Notes: generated by a model from the sequence alone, not told the origin. A stretch of 64,000 bases of DNA from Epichloe hybrida (GCA_019022495.1 JAFEKR010000015.1:1116001-1180000), one strand, 5' to 3'. Positions 45,259 to 57,220 are shown, numbered from the stretch's first letter. Program-made: numbers and translations.

Positions 45259-47997
45259 CTATCGCCTCCTCCGCATCTCCTCTTGCGCATGCTCGACAAT
45301 CCCCATGGCCTCGGCCACGACGTCGTGACCCGTCCGCCAGGTGTGAAGAACGACACCCTGGCTATCGAGTTGCTCATGGGCTCGCTTGAGGCGCCTTCTC
45401 CACAGCTCCAGCTTCTTGTTGACACCTTGGGCGCCGAGCGTGGGCGAGCCAGGCGGGGTGGTAGGGCCCGATCGCGAGCCCGATCGGTAATAGCTGAAGC
45501 CAAGGGAGGCAGGGGGCGCGGCCGCGGATGGCGGGAGCGGCTCATAGTCCACGTCGGCGTTGGCGGACGATGCTCCTCGGCCGAAGAGGCGGGGGCTGAG
45601 GTTCTTGAGGCCTGATCTGCGTCTGGGCAGAGGAGGCGGCGCGGGATCCTGCTTGGGAGACGACGCGGGTTTGTGGGCTTTCGGGGTGGCGTCTTGATCG
45701 TCGCCGGCGCTCGGATTCGTCGCCGGCCCTGCGAGGCCGAGAGCCTGTGACCGCTTCGGCTTTGGCCGAGGCATGTTTGCCTTTGCGTTCATCTCAGAGA
45801 CGTTGACGAGGGCGGGAGTGCTCCGCAGCGCAGCCGGTTTCGCGGGTCGTGGGGGGGGTGGCTTTCGAGCGCCATGCTGCTCATTGGCGCTGCTTGAGGA
45901 AGCAGTTCGAGCAGAGTTCTGCTGCTTGATCTGTGCGAGTGCGGCCGTTTCATCAAGCTTGCCTTCCTCGGGTTCGTCAGACAAGTCGATCAAGGTGCCC
46001 ATCACAGGGCCCGTGGCGGCCTTTTCTTGAGAGACTGCGCCAGGGGCAGAGTGTTGTCTCGCCGCCTGGTTCATCACATGGCCTGCTCTCCTGTCGTCGT
46101 CGAGCGTACTGCTCGATACTCCACGTTGAGCATAGCCAAAGGCCGGGTCAAAGTATCCGATTGTCTCTGGGGTTGTGACATCGCGGATGAAGATGGCGAT
46201 GACTCGGCCGGGATTCGCCATTGCCAGCTCGGTATATACTTCAAGGTCAGCTTCACCGCTGTCGCCAACGAGGAGAAACTTCCTACTGGGGAAGTCCTTG
46301 ATAAGTCGGTTGAGCGTCGTCTTCTTGCGCTCCGCAACGGGCTCGAATATTCCCTGGAGCATTCCGCTGTACTGCTTCAGATGTAGTGAGCCAGGTGGAA
46401 GGCCAGCAATCTTGAAGTAGCTGGCCAGTACGGGAAACAGTTGCCACGGGCTGTTGGAGCAATAATGCATGCTGACGCCCATGGTGTGCATGTTGGTGTA
46501 CCACTCCCGTACGCCGTCTATACAGAGGCCCCCAAGATCCCGCACAAAGGTGTTGCGGAAGATTTCACGGGCGCCGCCCGAGATGTTGGAGCGCTTGATG
46601 GTGTCGTCAATGTCACTGATGAGGCTGATGCCTGCCGGCTCCGTGATCTTGACCTCTTGCGTCGCCGACAGCTTCTCGTTTGCGAGGACCCGGACGTGGG
46701 TCGGGATGAAATCGAGCGCAGCGCGAACGTTGAAGTGGCCGGCGTCGTCAGTCAAGACGGTTTTCGACTGAGACTTGGTCTCGTTGTAAAAGAACATGGT
46801 GATGGGCATGGCGACGAGCGGATTTGTCAAGAAGGGCGCGACGCGAGCCATCAGGTTGGCATTGGCGACAGCAAGCTCCGCTTCGGTGAGCTCACCAACA
46901 CCAGGCGGCTGTCGAGCCGGAAGGGCCGGGCTGTCTGGTGCGGAATCTGGAGTGTAGCTACCGCGTCGTCGATGTCGCGGCACCGGCACGGCAGCGGCGT
47001 CGACGCCGAGGCTGTCATTTTCTTTCGGCTGCTCGCTATATCCGCCGGCGCATGCCACCCGCTTCTCTTCCTGGCCGCGTTTCTCAATCACAGCAGCTTC
47101 CTTGGCAATCTTGTCCCGCTCATGAACTGCCTCGTGTATCTGGCGCTGGGTCCTCAGTTCGCCGGCAATGCCGCCGCCAGTGGTTGATCCAGGTGCCGGG
47201 TTAGTCCTGGGTGCCGGGGCCGGGATGCCGCTCAACTGGCGTGCGAGACCAATGAGGATGCGGTTTCTCCTCGTCATGGGCCCGACGTGTGGCGAGTATA
47301 TCCATCCTCTGGTATCGATATCAACGACTGCTTTCTCGTCTTCGTGCTTCTCCCATTCCTGACGCCACCACTCCTCGTCTCTCTGTGCCGGTTGATCAGA
47401 CGACGCCTGGTTTCTCGCGGCCTGTGCCCAGTCTCTCTTGGTGTGCCTCTTGCCGTACGAAGGGAACAAGACCATCTGCTCGTTGCCTTGGGACGTGATG
47501 GCCACATCGGGGAATGCGCCGGGGATGTGTGTGCTCTCGTTGATTCCGAAATCATCCATGCCCCTCCCTCTCGATTGGACGTACGAGTCGCGGAGGTCCG
47601 TGACTGCTTGTTGTCCGCTTCGGTAGAAACTGCCAGCCATGGCCGCCAGCTTCCTCCGACGGTAGCCTCTCTCTCCTCTCTCCCCTCTCTCCCCCCTCTC
47701 GCCCCTCTCGCCCCTCTCGCCGACGTCCTGCGACACATCGGCTGCGTCTTGGCCGGCGCCTGGGGCCGTTCCGGCGAATGAAAGCATCTTGTTTGCCTTG
47801 GAAGATTCTGGCGGGCCCGCCTTCACATATTTGTTGAGGGATACTCTCGATACTCTGCGAGGTGTAGATGAGGGGCGGGGTGGGCGAGCGCCAAGCAGGA
47901 TCTGGCGGTTGGGCCGGGCGACCGGGAATCGAAAGTGCGCCAGCTTGTCTTTCTCTTTCCCAACTCGTGCTTTTCCTGTGAGCGTCTCGAGTATCAT
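45259..47997 (-). CDS. APP1: Actin-patch phosphatidate phosphatase App1
   Basis: A single exon of 912 residues. The catalytic HAD-like motif DIDDT lies at about 462-466 (AGISLISDIDDTIKRSNI), followed by the conserved GVREWYTNMHTMGVSMHYCS, SPWQLFPVL, GLPPGSLHLKQY and KFLLVGDSGEADLEVYTEL segments of the App1 catalytic domain. In yeast App1 is a Mg2+-dependent phosphatidate phosphatase at cortical actin patches and makes diacylglycerol during endocytosis. The C-terminal third is rich in Pro and basic residues (KPPPPRPAKPAALRS, PPPLPRRRSG), likely SH3-binding sites as in the yeast protein. The N-terminal region contains a run of GER triplets (about residues 93-110) encoded by a nine-base repeat. 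The start at 47997 is the first ATG of the frame. Confidence 0.9.
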   Translation of the reverse strand: MILETLTGKARVGKEKDKLAHFRFPVARPNRQILLGARPPRPSSTPRRVSRVSLNKYVKAGPPESSKANKMLSFAGTAPGAGQDAADVSQDVGERGERGERGERGERGERGYRRRKLAAMAGSFYRSGQQAVTDLRDSYVQSRGRGMDDFGINESTHIPGAFPDVAITSQGNEQMVLFPSYGKRHTKRDWAQAARNQASSDQPAQRDEEWWRQEWEKHEDEKAVVDIDTRGWIYSPHVGPMTRRNRILIGLARQLSGIPAPAPRTNPAPGSTTGGGIAGELRTQRQIHEAVHERDKIAKEAAVIEKRGQEEKRVACAGGYSEQPKENDSLGVDAAAVPVPRHRRRGSYTPDSAPDSPALPARQPPGVGELTEAELAVANANLMARVAPFLTNPLVAMPITMFFYNETKSQSKTVLTDDAGHFNVRAALDFIPTHVRVLANEKLSATQEVKITEPAGISLISDIDDTIKRSNISGGAREIFRNTFVRDLGGLCIDGVREWYTNMHTMGVSMHYCSNSPWQLFPVLASYFKIAGLPPGSLHLKQYSGMLQGIFEPVAERKKTTLNRLIKDFPSRKFLLVGDSGEADLEVYTELAMANPGRVIAIFIRDVTTPETIGYFDPAFGYAQRGVSSSTLDDDRRAGHVMNQAARQHSAPGAVSQEKAATGPVMGTLIDLSDEPEEGKLDETAALAQIKQQNSARTASSSSANEQHGARKPPPPRPAKPAALRSTPALVNVSEMNAKANMPRPKPKRSQALGLAGPATNPSAGDDQDATPKAHKPASSPKQDPAPPPLPRRRSGLKNLSPRLFGRGASSANADVDYEPLPPSAAAPPASLGFSYYRSGSRSGPTTPPGSPTLGAQGVNKKLELWRRRLKRAHEQLDSQGVVLHTWRTGHDVVAEAMGIVEHAQEEMRRRR
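47668..47722. repeat. APP1: Nine-base coding repeat (CCTCTCGCC) in APP1
   Basis: About six imperfect copies in frame encode Gly-Glu-Arg triplets on the minus strand. Length change would add or remove whole triplets of residues. Confidence 0.8.
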
Positions 47998-48495
47998 GCG
48001 CGGTAGATGGGTGTTTCATACATATATGTGTGTATATATATATATATATATCCGTGGTTACGGAGTAAGTGGGTGATGGCGTCAGGCTTGGCCCCCAAAT
48101 CCCGCCTGACCTGCGCAAGTGTACAAGTGACAAGTGTCCAAGTGTTTAAGTGGCCCGGCCCACTCCACTCGCCTCCACTCGCCTCCACTCGTCTTCACTC
48201 GTCTTCACTCGCCGTTTCTCCCGCATGTCATGGCCGGATTTAGTACACACGATGCATAATAACTATTTACTCGTCGTCTCGTCGTCTCGTCGCCTCGTCG
48301 TGTGCCAAGACGGGGCACACTCGTGAATATGGCTGCTACCGTAATCTGACATGTACATTGGGAGAGACAAAACACGTCTACGCCAAGCTGCACACCAGCC
48401 AAGAGCACCAAAATTACAGCAAACCCATCTCTATGCAGCCATGCTGAGTTGTAATTACAAGAAATTCTACTTTTCTGATACCTCTTCCCGCAGAT
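47998..48495. other. Region between DRS1 and APP1
   Basis: 498 bases. It contains a TA microsatellite with about 9 units (48032-48051), ten-base CTCC/TTCACTCGCC repeats at about 48165-48212 and CGTCTCGT repeats at 48271-48300. It must hold the APP1 promoter and the DRS1 3' end. No gene. Confidence 0.5.
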
Positions 48496-50970
48496 CTACT
48501 TTCTTCCCTTGCCCTTCATCTTGCTACCACCTCTGCCACCGCTCTTTCCTCTGCCCTTCCCCGGTTTAGCCTTGGCCGCGGCCGCAGCATCGCCTTTGCC
48601 TTTCTTCCAAGCCCGGCCACCGTCGACCCGTTCGGCCCTTGAGTCAAGCTTCTTCTTGTCCTTGTTGCTGAGCTTGCCGCTAGCAGACTTCTTCTTGAGT
48701 CCTTCCTTGAGGCCATTCAGCTCGTCTTTGCCAGCCTGTCTTGACTTCTTCTTGTCGTGCTCCGTCTCAAACCACGTCCTCTTGGGGCGTGACTTGATCT
48801 CCGCCTCGTGCTCAATCAGGTTCTCGCCTTTCTTGACTTGCATTTCCGCCTGCGCCAACTGCTTTTCTTCCTTCTCCTCTTGCATAATCCCATGAATATC
48901 GTCCTCCATGGCGTCAATCTCCTCTTGCAGCTTGTCTGCGTCTGCGGGTGCTATGATTCTGCTGGTAATTTTGGCTCCTTGGGCCTTACCTGCCCTGACA
49001 GCAGCCTTGACAACTTTGCGATCCGTCTCGGCAGCCAAGGTAACGGCTGTACCTTTTCTTCCTGCACGAGCCGTACGGCCGACGCGGTGGACGTAGATTT
49101 CGAGTGATTGTGGCGCTTCGTAGTTGATGACAGTATCGACGCCCTTGATGTCGAGACCACGCGAGGCAAGGTCTGTCGCAAGCAGATACGACACCTTGCC
49201 ATCTCTGAATGATTCGACGCTGGAAATACGCTGCAGTAGACTCGTCAATAACACCGCCTCGTCAAGAAAATATTAGACGACGACACAGTCTTGTCAGCTT
49301 ACCTGTGTTTGGTTCATGCTACCGTGTAATTCGGCACACGATAGCCCAAGCAAACCGAAAATAATGCGTGCTCGGTGGGCATCCTTCTTTTGACGGAAGA
49401 AGACAATGACTCGCTCGCGGTAAAAGGTCTTGCAAATATATGCAAGATAGCCCATCCTCTTTTCCTCTCGCCCCGGCCTAAGACGTACAAACTCTTGCAC
49501 CAGTGTAGTCACGGTCCTCTTTTGCGAGTCAACCATCAATCTTACTGGCCTGTTCAAGCCAACCCGAATAAGTCGGTCGACAGTGGATGTCATGGTGGCT
49601 GAGAAGAGCATAGTCTGTCGTGACTTGGGCAGGGTAGTGAGAATTTCATTCAATTCATCGGCGAATCCATCCTCGAGCATACGATCAGCTTCATCAAGAA
49701 CCAAGATCTCAACAGTGTCGACATTGAAACTGGCAGAGTTTCTCATGTGGTCGATGAAACGACCGGGGGTGGCAATAATAACATCGGGTCGTAGTCGAAG
49801 CTCATTTTCCTGTGCCTTTAGACTGAGACCACCCACAGCCAGCGTAAACTTGATGTCGGTATATCGAGCAAGCTTTGTGCCCACTGCATGACACTGCATT
49901 GCCAATTCACGTGTGGGAGTCAGCACTACGACACGAGTGGTGGCGATCTTGTTTGGGCGGAAGAGCAATCGTTCGAGAATGGGGATTAGAAAAGCACCAG
50001 TCTTGCCGGAGCCGGTGACTGCACCTCCGACAAGGTCCTTACCCATGAGAGCAATGGGGATTGTCTTGCTTTGGATAGGTGTGGGTTTGTTGAAGCCCAC
50101 AGCTGCGAGACCACGAAGAATTGGTCTTGAAAGAGACATTCCTTGGAAATTTGACGCGGTTGCTTTATCTCCAGGCTTTCTAACTTCTTCCGGCGCGAAA
50201 AATGCATCACGCTTCGCTTGCTCCTCGGCATCCTCGTCGTCGCTACCATCGGAAGCGTCATCAGGATGTTGGACCGGGGTGGCTACCGAGTCGTTGTCTG
50301 ACGCAGGCTCATCGTCGTCATCTTCACTACCAGACGACTTGGCTTCCCTTGATATTTCACCATTTTCATTGTCGTTTTCTTCTTTCTCTTCTTCTTCTTC
50401 TTCTCCTTCTTCTTCTTCCGCCTCCGAGTCAGCATTCATACCAAAGGCGTCGTTGGCCAGTACTTCATCATCGTCATCGTCCATGGCAACATCCATATCA
50501 CTGTCCGCTTCAGACTCGTCGTTTTCGTCTTCGTCCTTCTCATCATTATCTTGTTCTACCTCGCCGGTCTCCACCTCGTCTTTGCCGGTCTTATTTTCTC
50601 GTCGTCGGCGAATAATGTCGTCCAGGTCAACGATCTTCTTGTCAGAAGACATCCCCTTCTTAGCCCCTTCGAACCCCCAGCCTTCGAACTCGTCCTCGCC
50701 AAATTCACCAGCGTCGTCTTCCACAAACTCAAAGTCCGAGTCCATGGCACCATCATTGTCCTCGTTGCGGCCCCAAATACCATGGGTCTCCTCCTGCTCA
50801 GAGCCATCATTGTCGTCTTCCTTGGCCTTTTTGGATTTCTTGCTAGTCTTTGTCTTTTTCTTCGGTGGCGGCTGAGACGTGGTCTCCTCCTCGAGCGGCC
50901 CCTCCTCGTTATCGGAAAGAGTCGTGATAAATTCGTCCTCGACTGGCTTTCTCTTGTGTACGGGCGCCAT
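48496..50970 (-). CDS. DRS1: DEAD-box ATP-dependent RNA helicase Drs1 (60S ribosome biogenesis)
   Basis: Two exons, 50970-49303 and 49230-48496, phase 0, 800 residues. The N-terminal ~270 residues are extremely acidic (Glu/Asp runs with [12 protein letters not shown] basic patches). Helicase motifs in order: [13 protein letters not shown] (Q), [11 protein letters not shown] (I), PTRELAMQC (Ia), [12 protein letters not shown] (Ib), LDEADRML (II), FSATMT (III), [10 protein letters not shown] joined across the intron to [11 protein letters not shown] (IV-V region), [28 protein letters not shown] (VI). The basic C-terminus ([28 protein letters not shown]) suits nucleolar RNA binding. Yeast Drs1 is essential for 27S to 25S rRNA processing. 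The gene is divergent from EB1. Confidence 0.94.
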
Positions 50971-51602
50971 GTCGGGCCCTTGTTTCTAAGAATATGCAAA
51001 GGTCTGCTGTATGATCTTTTTTGGGTGACAGCGTGCCTGTTTGCAAACCCAACGCAATTCCGCACCACAATACAAAATCTGTAACAGAAGTCCATCCATC
51101 AAAAAGTGCTTGCGGTTGCTATTTTTCTGCCGATAGAAATTTTGGCGGTGTACATGGAATTTCCTCATTTGGCCACTATGCATCGACAACATTTCATTGA
51201 GGGGTCTGGCTGCCCAAGTCCGTTGTTTTCCCGATTTGCGAGCGAGTCGCCCAGAGCCCTACGGTTGATTGGACGACCGGTGATTCCACCAGCTTCGCCC
51301 GCCAGATCGGGGCCTGGGAGGGAGGCTCCAAGGTTTCCTCATGTCAACACTTTAATTTCTTCGGCTCACCTTCCATCGCGGCCTCGACCCGTTCGGCTAC
51401 CCACAGCACGACAGCCAGCGACATCTCCGAAGTTCATATTGCTATTCTCTTTTCTCGGTACCCGCAGATTTCGTCGCCGTTTGCAATCAATTATTGTGCC
51501 ATCTCTTGCGCGCACTAGCTACCTTTCCAGCTCTCGGCCGGCTCCCCCACGCAAGAAAAAACACCCCTTCATACCGCCGATCTCATAACACGAAACGACA
51601 AA
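50971..51602. promoter_or_regulatory. Divergent promoter region, DRS1 and EB1
   Basis: 632 bases between two outward-facing start codons. No element is recognised with certainty; leaders of both genes must lie here. Confidence 0.5.
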
Positions 51603-52625
51603 ATGGGCGAATCGAGGTTGGTGTTGCCGCGCAGTGTCAAAATTATTTCGACGCTTTACAAAAAAAATCTGACACGCCCTGGCACAGACAAGAACTTATC
51701 CAATGGTTGAACAGCCTTTTACAGCTGAACATGACCAAGGTTGAGCAATGCGGTACTGGGTAAGTTTTAAGCGACTCCCCCACTTCCATGATGCAAGGTG
51801 TCAGGGAGACAACACAGACTGTTGTGCGGCCAATGAATGCGGTCGGGGGTTCAAACGTGGGTTGAACAAGAAGTAATTTTTCCTGACTTGTTTCGGAACA
51901 GCGCTGCTCTTTGCCAGGTATTCGACAGCATATACATGGATTTGCCAATGTCCAGGGTCAAGTTCAACGCCAACGGGGAATGGGCATATGTACAAAATTT
52001 CAAAGTTTTACAGAGTATGTGCGGCGCGGCCACGTATCTTTGAATGACTGGAAGATGCGCAATATTTTTTCTAACTTGCAACTTAGATGCTTTCACCAAA
52101 CACCAGATTGACAAACCTATTCCCGTCGAGGCTCTGATCAAGTGCAAGATGCAGGATAATCTGGAGTTCTTGCAGTGGACCAAAAGGTTTTGGGATCTCA
52201 ACTTCCCCGATCACGACTACGATGCTGTTGCACGACGCAAAGGCGGCGCCCTTCCCGCCACTGGCGCCGGAGCTGCTGCTACCAGGGCTCCCGTGTCTAC
52301 TGGTGCCGCCCGACGAGGCGGTGCTGCCGCAGCCGCTCCCCGGGCGGCCAAGACTGCAGGTGTCGGTCCCGGATCTGCCGCGCTGCAACAGGAAAACAGC
52401 ACCCTCAAGGAAACCGTCGTTGGTCTCGAGCGCGAGCGAGACTTCTACTTCAGCAAGCTCCGTGATATCGAACTGCTTATTCAGCAGGCTGTCGATGAGG
52501 ATCCAGAGCTGGAGAAGCAGGAGGATGGCTTAGTGAAGCAGATACAACTTATCCTGTATTCTACAGAGGAAGGCTTTGAGATTCCTGAGGAAGGCGAGCC
52601 ACTGGACGACCAGGAGACGTTCTAG
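51603..52625 (+). CDS. Microtubule plus-end binding protein EB1 (Bim1/Mal3 family)
   Basis: Four exons, 51603-51616, 51688-51759, 51902-52014 and 52087-52625, giving 245 residues. The first exon is only 14 bases (MGESR). The spliced N-terminus matches the EB calponin-homology domain exactly in layout: MGESRQELIQWLNSLLQL, TKVEQCGTGAALCQVFDSIY, VKFNANGEWAYVQNFKVLQ, then DLEFLQWTKRFWD-type (here NLEFLQWTKRFWDLN). An Ala/Gly/Pro/Arg linker (about 115-165) follows, then the coiled-coil EB C-terminal domain LERERDFYFSKLRDIELLIQ (~180-200) and an acidic tail ending DDQETF. It tracks growing microtubule ends and recruits partners. Introns are GT-AG with consistent phases. Confidence 0.94.
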
Positions 52626-53617
52626 AGTGCCATCCGACGTGAAGCTGTAGAAAGTCTTTTTCCTGGGTAGGTCGACCACAAGACGGTTCGAATGCATATG
52701 GAACACCATGGAGAGGAGCGAGAAATTGGCGGCAACGCTTTTTGGCTGTCGCTGCACGACGCTTTTATGACTGGCATTGAATGAGCTGACGAAGGGGTTC
52801 TGGGTGCACAATACACGTTCTCTAGAAGAAGTTGTCAGACTGCCCGATAGATCAAAGCAATGAGTGAGGTTGGACAGCCTGGGGGTGTTCAGGTCTGGGA
52901 GGTCAAGCCATGTGCCCGCGGGTCGACTCAGGCCGAATGCTGTGTGAACCATGAAGGGTGAGTCTCATCTAGGGTAGGAGGTCCTCGTCGGGTGGTTTTA
53001 CGGAAATTAGCTGTCGTTATGCGAAAGTATGAAATGGATGCATTATGGCATATGGTAATTTTAATCCTTACGTTCTAACATGAAGCATGTATTTAATTAA
53101 TTAAATGGAAACCCTCACAGCTGACAGCCTCACCAGCTCCAAGTGGAGCCCAACAGGGTGGAACCAACAAGTTGCTGACTGGCCAACCATATGTGGTATG
53201 GCAACCCCCCACTGGCTGCTGGTCCAGTCACGTTCGGCCGCTAAAAGACTGCTGCATGGAGTATCATCGAGTCGTCACCATTCATTCCACCCTCAACATT
53301 TGAAAATATCCCCTCTGTACTCTGTACGCAGCGAATACTATTAGAAATATCCCCTTTATCATATCAACGACAATCGGAACGACTTAATTGCAACGACTTG
53401 GCCATCGTTCATTTATTTGGTCCTCGAGGAAGGGCGAAATCTGGAACTTCTTTTGTCCTGGGGATCACCATTGCCCTGCCGTGCAAAGCAATAGTGAATC
53501 CAACTTCTTCAATCCACGGACCAACTCTCCACCGACTAATCTTCTGCCCGAAATCCCATAGAAGCAGAAAGACGGAAACGTGTTACAGTCTACGCAAACC
53601 ATAAGCACTCTGTGGCC
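52626..53617. other. Intergenic region, EB1 to VAM7
   Basis: About 1 kb with the EB1 3' region, an AATTAATTAA stretch (53095-53104) and the VAM7 promoter. No gene is supported; a minus frame at 52530-52952 overlaps the EB1 end and is rejected. Confidence 0.5.
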
Positions 53618-54721
53618 ATGGCTCCGCCACCCGAAATCGCCATCCCGTCCACGAGCGTCTCTGATGAAGGCTCATCCAAACCATATACGCTATACAACAT
53701 CACTCTTCGACTGCCCCTACGATCATTTGTCGTGCAAAAGCGGTACTCGGACTTTGCCAGACTACACAGCACACTCGTCGAGCAGGTTGGCTCGCCGCCG
53801 CCGGAGCCTCTACCCGGCAAGTACTGGCTTAAATCCACAGTCCGGTCACCCGACTTGACACGCGACAGACAAGCTGGCCTGGAGAAGTATCTGCGAGCGA
53901 TAGCGGAAACGCCCGACCGACGGTGGCGGGACACATTTGCGTGGAGGGCGTTTCTCAACCTCCCTAGCTCATCGAGCGCCACCAACTCGGCTGTATCAGC
54001 TTCAGGCATGGTCAGGCCAGCGGCAACGGGGGCAGCCGATCCGCAGACGTGGCTGGACATGTACAGAGAGCTCAAGCAGAACATGAATGAGGCCAGACAG
54101 CATCTCTCGCGGCGAGACGCTGCATCTGAGAGCGGGAACACCACGGCCGCGGCGGAAGCAGGTTCTGCCGCAAAAAAGGTTCTCCTCAAGGCGGGCACCC
54201 TCGTTAGCGGACTGTCCGATGGCCTCCGCAAGATGCAAGAGTCGAGTCGCCTTGGAGAAGGGGAGCTCCGCCGCCGAAGAGACCTCGTGTCCACGGCACG
54301 AATGGAGCGGGACGCCCTCGATAAGCTGTACAACACCATGCCCACTTCATCTGGCAGCAGCAACGCCCGCGGTAGCCAGGTCACATCACCCACAGCTACT
54401 TCCAACGTAACCGCTGAGAAAGCAGCCCTCTTGAAGGGCGGCCGTCCGGCAGGTCGTGTTCTTGGCGCACCGCTCCCCGAAACTGCCAAGACTAGGGAAT
54501 TGGACAACGAGGGCGTCCTCCTCCTGCAGAAGAAAGAGCTCGCCGATCAGGATCTCAACCTCGACCAACTGACGACTATCATTCGCCGTCAAAAGGAAAT
54601 GGGCCTCCAGATCAAAGACGAGGTTGATGCTCAGACGGAGATGCTGGCACAGCTAGACGAGGATGTGGACAGGGTACACAAGAAGTTGGACGTGGCGAAC
54701 AACCGCATCAAGAAGCTATGA
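53618..54721 (+). CDS. VAM7: Vacuolar SNARE Vam7 (PX domain, Qc-SNARE)
   Basis: A single exon of 367 residues from ATG 53618 (MAPPPEIAIPSTSV). An N-terminal PX domain (~10-115) carries YTLYNITLRLPLRSFVVQKR with YSDFARLHSTL, a PPPEPLPGK loop and DRQAGLEKYLRAI, which together bind phosphatidylinositol 3-phosphate. The middle is low-complexity. The C-terminal SNARE motif (~290-360) shows QDLNLDQLTTIIRRQKEMG with the zero-layer Gln in LDEDVDR-type context and ends without a membrane anchor, as known for Vam7. It drives homotypic vacuole fusion with Vam3, Vti1 and Nyv1. The frame also opens two codons earlier at a GTG; the ATG is used. Confidence 0.92.
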   Translation: MAPPPEIAIPSTSVSDEGSSKPYTLYNITLRLPLRSFVVQKRYSDFARLHSTLVEQVGSPPPEPLPGKYWLKSTVRSPDLTRDRQAGLEKYLRAIAETPDRRWRDTFAWRAFLNLPSSSSATNSAVSASGMVRPAATGAADPQTWLDMYRELKQNMNEARQHLSRRDAASESGNTTAAAEAGSAAKKVLLKAGTLVSGLSDGLRKMQESSRLGEGELRRRRDLVSTARMERDALDKLYNTMPTSSGSSNARGSQVTSPTATSNVTAEKAALLKGGRPAGRVLGAPLPETAKTRELDNEGVLLLQKKELADQDLNLDQLTTIIRRQKEMGLQIKDEVDAQTEMLAQLDEDVDRVHKKLDVANNRIKKL

Positions 54722-57220
54722 CTAGTGTTTGCGATGCTCATTGTACAGAGCATCCTGCTTCTCTTGGAAGTCGTAGTCTGGTCAGTCTGGGCGGGCACTC
54801 GCGCCACTGAGGGTTTGGCTTGGGCGATCGATGTCCTGCTGCTTTTTTTTCGCGTGGGACAGTAAGGGGGACCTGCGGCGTGAAGTGTCTTTGAATATTA
54901 GCGAACTTCGGGACGGAGTGTGATGCATGTCTATGTGTATATCCTGGAATATGAGGTTGATTGTTGGAGGCATGAATTGATACCCCTCTGGCGTGGGTAC
55001 GTTCTGGAACTCGGAATTGTATGACATGTGAATCTGCTGACATTAATACTAGTACATGGCTAGAGGCAGGCATTGATTGACGTTCAATTCTATTCAATTC
55101 TATTAGAAACTACTCACGTGATGTTCTTGTTCAAATTTGCGCAAAAGACTGGGAATATCGTCCGGAAACGTGTCTTGTCCGGGTAGCCAAGCGATCGCGT
55201 GTGCCAAGTATGAGAGCATCACACGTCACTCCTTGCCCTCTTACTCCGCTGCTAAATGTCATAGGTGTTCACCAATCGTACTCGATATCTTCAAAGGTTA
55301 CGAAAAGTCCAGGGTAGCCACTGCATTGCGTTGATGAAATGGCGTGGATCCCTTGCAGAAGAGAAAAACTAAGTGGGGTCCTGGCGCTACTACGTCACCT
55401 TGTCATGCACTGTTGCCAGGACAACCACAGGGGGGGGAGTTAGAGCAACAGGGTTTGGCTCCTTGGCAGCTTGGATGACACCACGACCATTTTGGTCCGA
55501 CAGCTACGTCTGCTGGCTGGGGAAATCAATCGGCTGCCTCACACAAGCGGCGGTTGCGGAGGTGGAAAAATGATACCACATAACCGACGCAGTCTGTAGA
55601 ATAATCACAATTTACCTCGTCGAGTGAAACGGTCATGCTGAGTGTCAAGCTTGCCTACATAGGCGCTGGCAGGGCTCTTGCGTGATGGGACGAGCTCTCG
55701 TTATTCACCGACTCAACCAGGGTGCTGTGGAGCCCAAATTCATGGCAGACAAGGGGGACGCGAAGAAGGCCACGTTGCGCTCATGGCACCGCGAAAGCGG
55801 AGGCGCAAGTGTACTTACTTGGGATTAAGCACAGAGGAAGTCGTTCGTTCGTGTCTTTCGCAGGAGTGCGGTATTTCCCCTCGTCAGCGTGCCTTGAATC
55901 ATCATCATCTGGGGTGCCAGGTTGCTTTGAGACAACTTTTTTTTTCGTACCCATGCTGCCACGGCATCGAAAACGGCTTCTGTATGTACATACATAGTGA
56001 GCTGCATGTTTCCCATCCAAGGACATGCATGGCCCAGGGTGTCTTCCCCGGGAGCGACGGGGTGTTCTCCTGCAGAGAGCGTTGACAGGTTGCCCACGTT
56101 GCACGATCCCAGTCTCCTCCATCGAGTCGACTCCGTACGAACTCCTCGTTCGACAACATCGGATCGCGGGTTGCAGCGTGAGAGGTCAGTTTGGGAATCG
56201 TCAGCCTTTGGTGCGTCGAGTGCCAACCGTTCCGCTTTCATTAACAGTTTCCTGCTCAAAAGTCTGCTCGGTGCCGCGAGCTTCTTCACAGTCGCACGCT
56301 CTGGCGACCGACGGGACCAACCGTAGCGGCGTGGTGGCTGTCGGCATCCACTGAAACCCTCTGAAGCCCACTGGAACCACTGGAACCGCTGGAGCAGCTG
56401 GAGTCCAAGGAAAACGCCTTTCCACATTGGCCCTGGCCTTGCCCAACGTGCCCCTGTCGCCCCGCCACGCTGTCATCTGAAGTGCCTGGCGCTCCAGTCA
56501 CTGCTTGCCCCCCCACCGACTTTGGAGGGCTCTCGTCCCGCCAATCCGCTCCCGCCAATGCGCTCCCGCCCCCCCCGCCGAGCCAGGAGGGAATCACTTT
56601 TTTTTTTTTTTTTTTTGGCTCCTGGTTTGTTGGACCCCAGATAATAAACAATGCGAAGGCGGCACCAGTCGCTCCCCAACCGGCCTCGAAAGATCCCACC
56701 AGACCAAATCCGCTTGGCGTGCCGTGATGGCAGTAAACGCTGGCTACGAATCTGGTCCAGCTCATTGCAATCGTACTTCTTGCATCAACAATTTTTTTCA
56801 TACTAATCACCTGCAGTGCAGCGATATCTCGGTCCTTTTTTCTCTGCCTGTCCGTTTCCAGCATTGCGAGCCACTGCCTGTTTTTTCTTTCTCATTGTAG
56901 TCGTCTTGCGTCTTGTTTCGGAGCCCGGCGTTATCATTTGCTCTGCCACGGTTCCCCTTCACTCGAGCCGTTCCTTTTTTTGGTGAGTCTTTACCGTGTG
57001 TTGAATGACCGACTGGTTTCCGTATACACTCGACATATCATATCAATACCCGGCGGAATCGCTGACTCTCAGTAGCTTCTTCTCTCGACCGCATCTTCTG
57101 ATGGCCTCACGGAGACCCCTATAACCCGAATCGTCACAAGTCGTACTGTTCGTCGTTTTCGCCGTGGATAGCTTTGATTTAGTCGATTGAGCAGAAAACG
57201 GAACCCCTGTAGCTGGCGAC
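54722..57220. other. Intergenic region, 2.5 kb
   Basis: The longest gene-free stretch outside the mobile island. Many overlapping short frames exist on both strands, none with a recognised domain. It includes T(19) at 56598-56616 and a pyrimidine-rich leader (56780-57000) before the next gene. A multi-exon or non-coding transcript cannot be excluded. Confidence 0.45.
56598..56616. repeat. Homopolymer T(19)
   Basis: Nineteen consecutive T about 600 bases before the proline-rich membrane protein gene. Confidence 0.8.

Noticed and set aside
49913..50875. 320-codon plus frame of poly-Ser
   Set aside because: Antisense shadow of the acidic N-terminus of DRS1.
55825..56427. Minus frame of 200 codons in the 2.5 kb gap
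   Set aside because: Low-complexity Trp/Phe/Gln N-terminus, no known domain, and several competing frames over the same bases.
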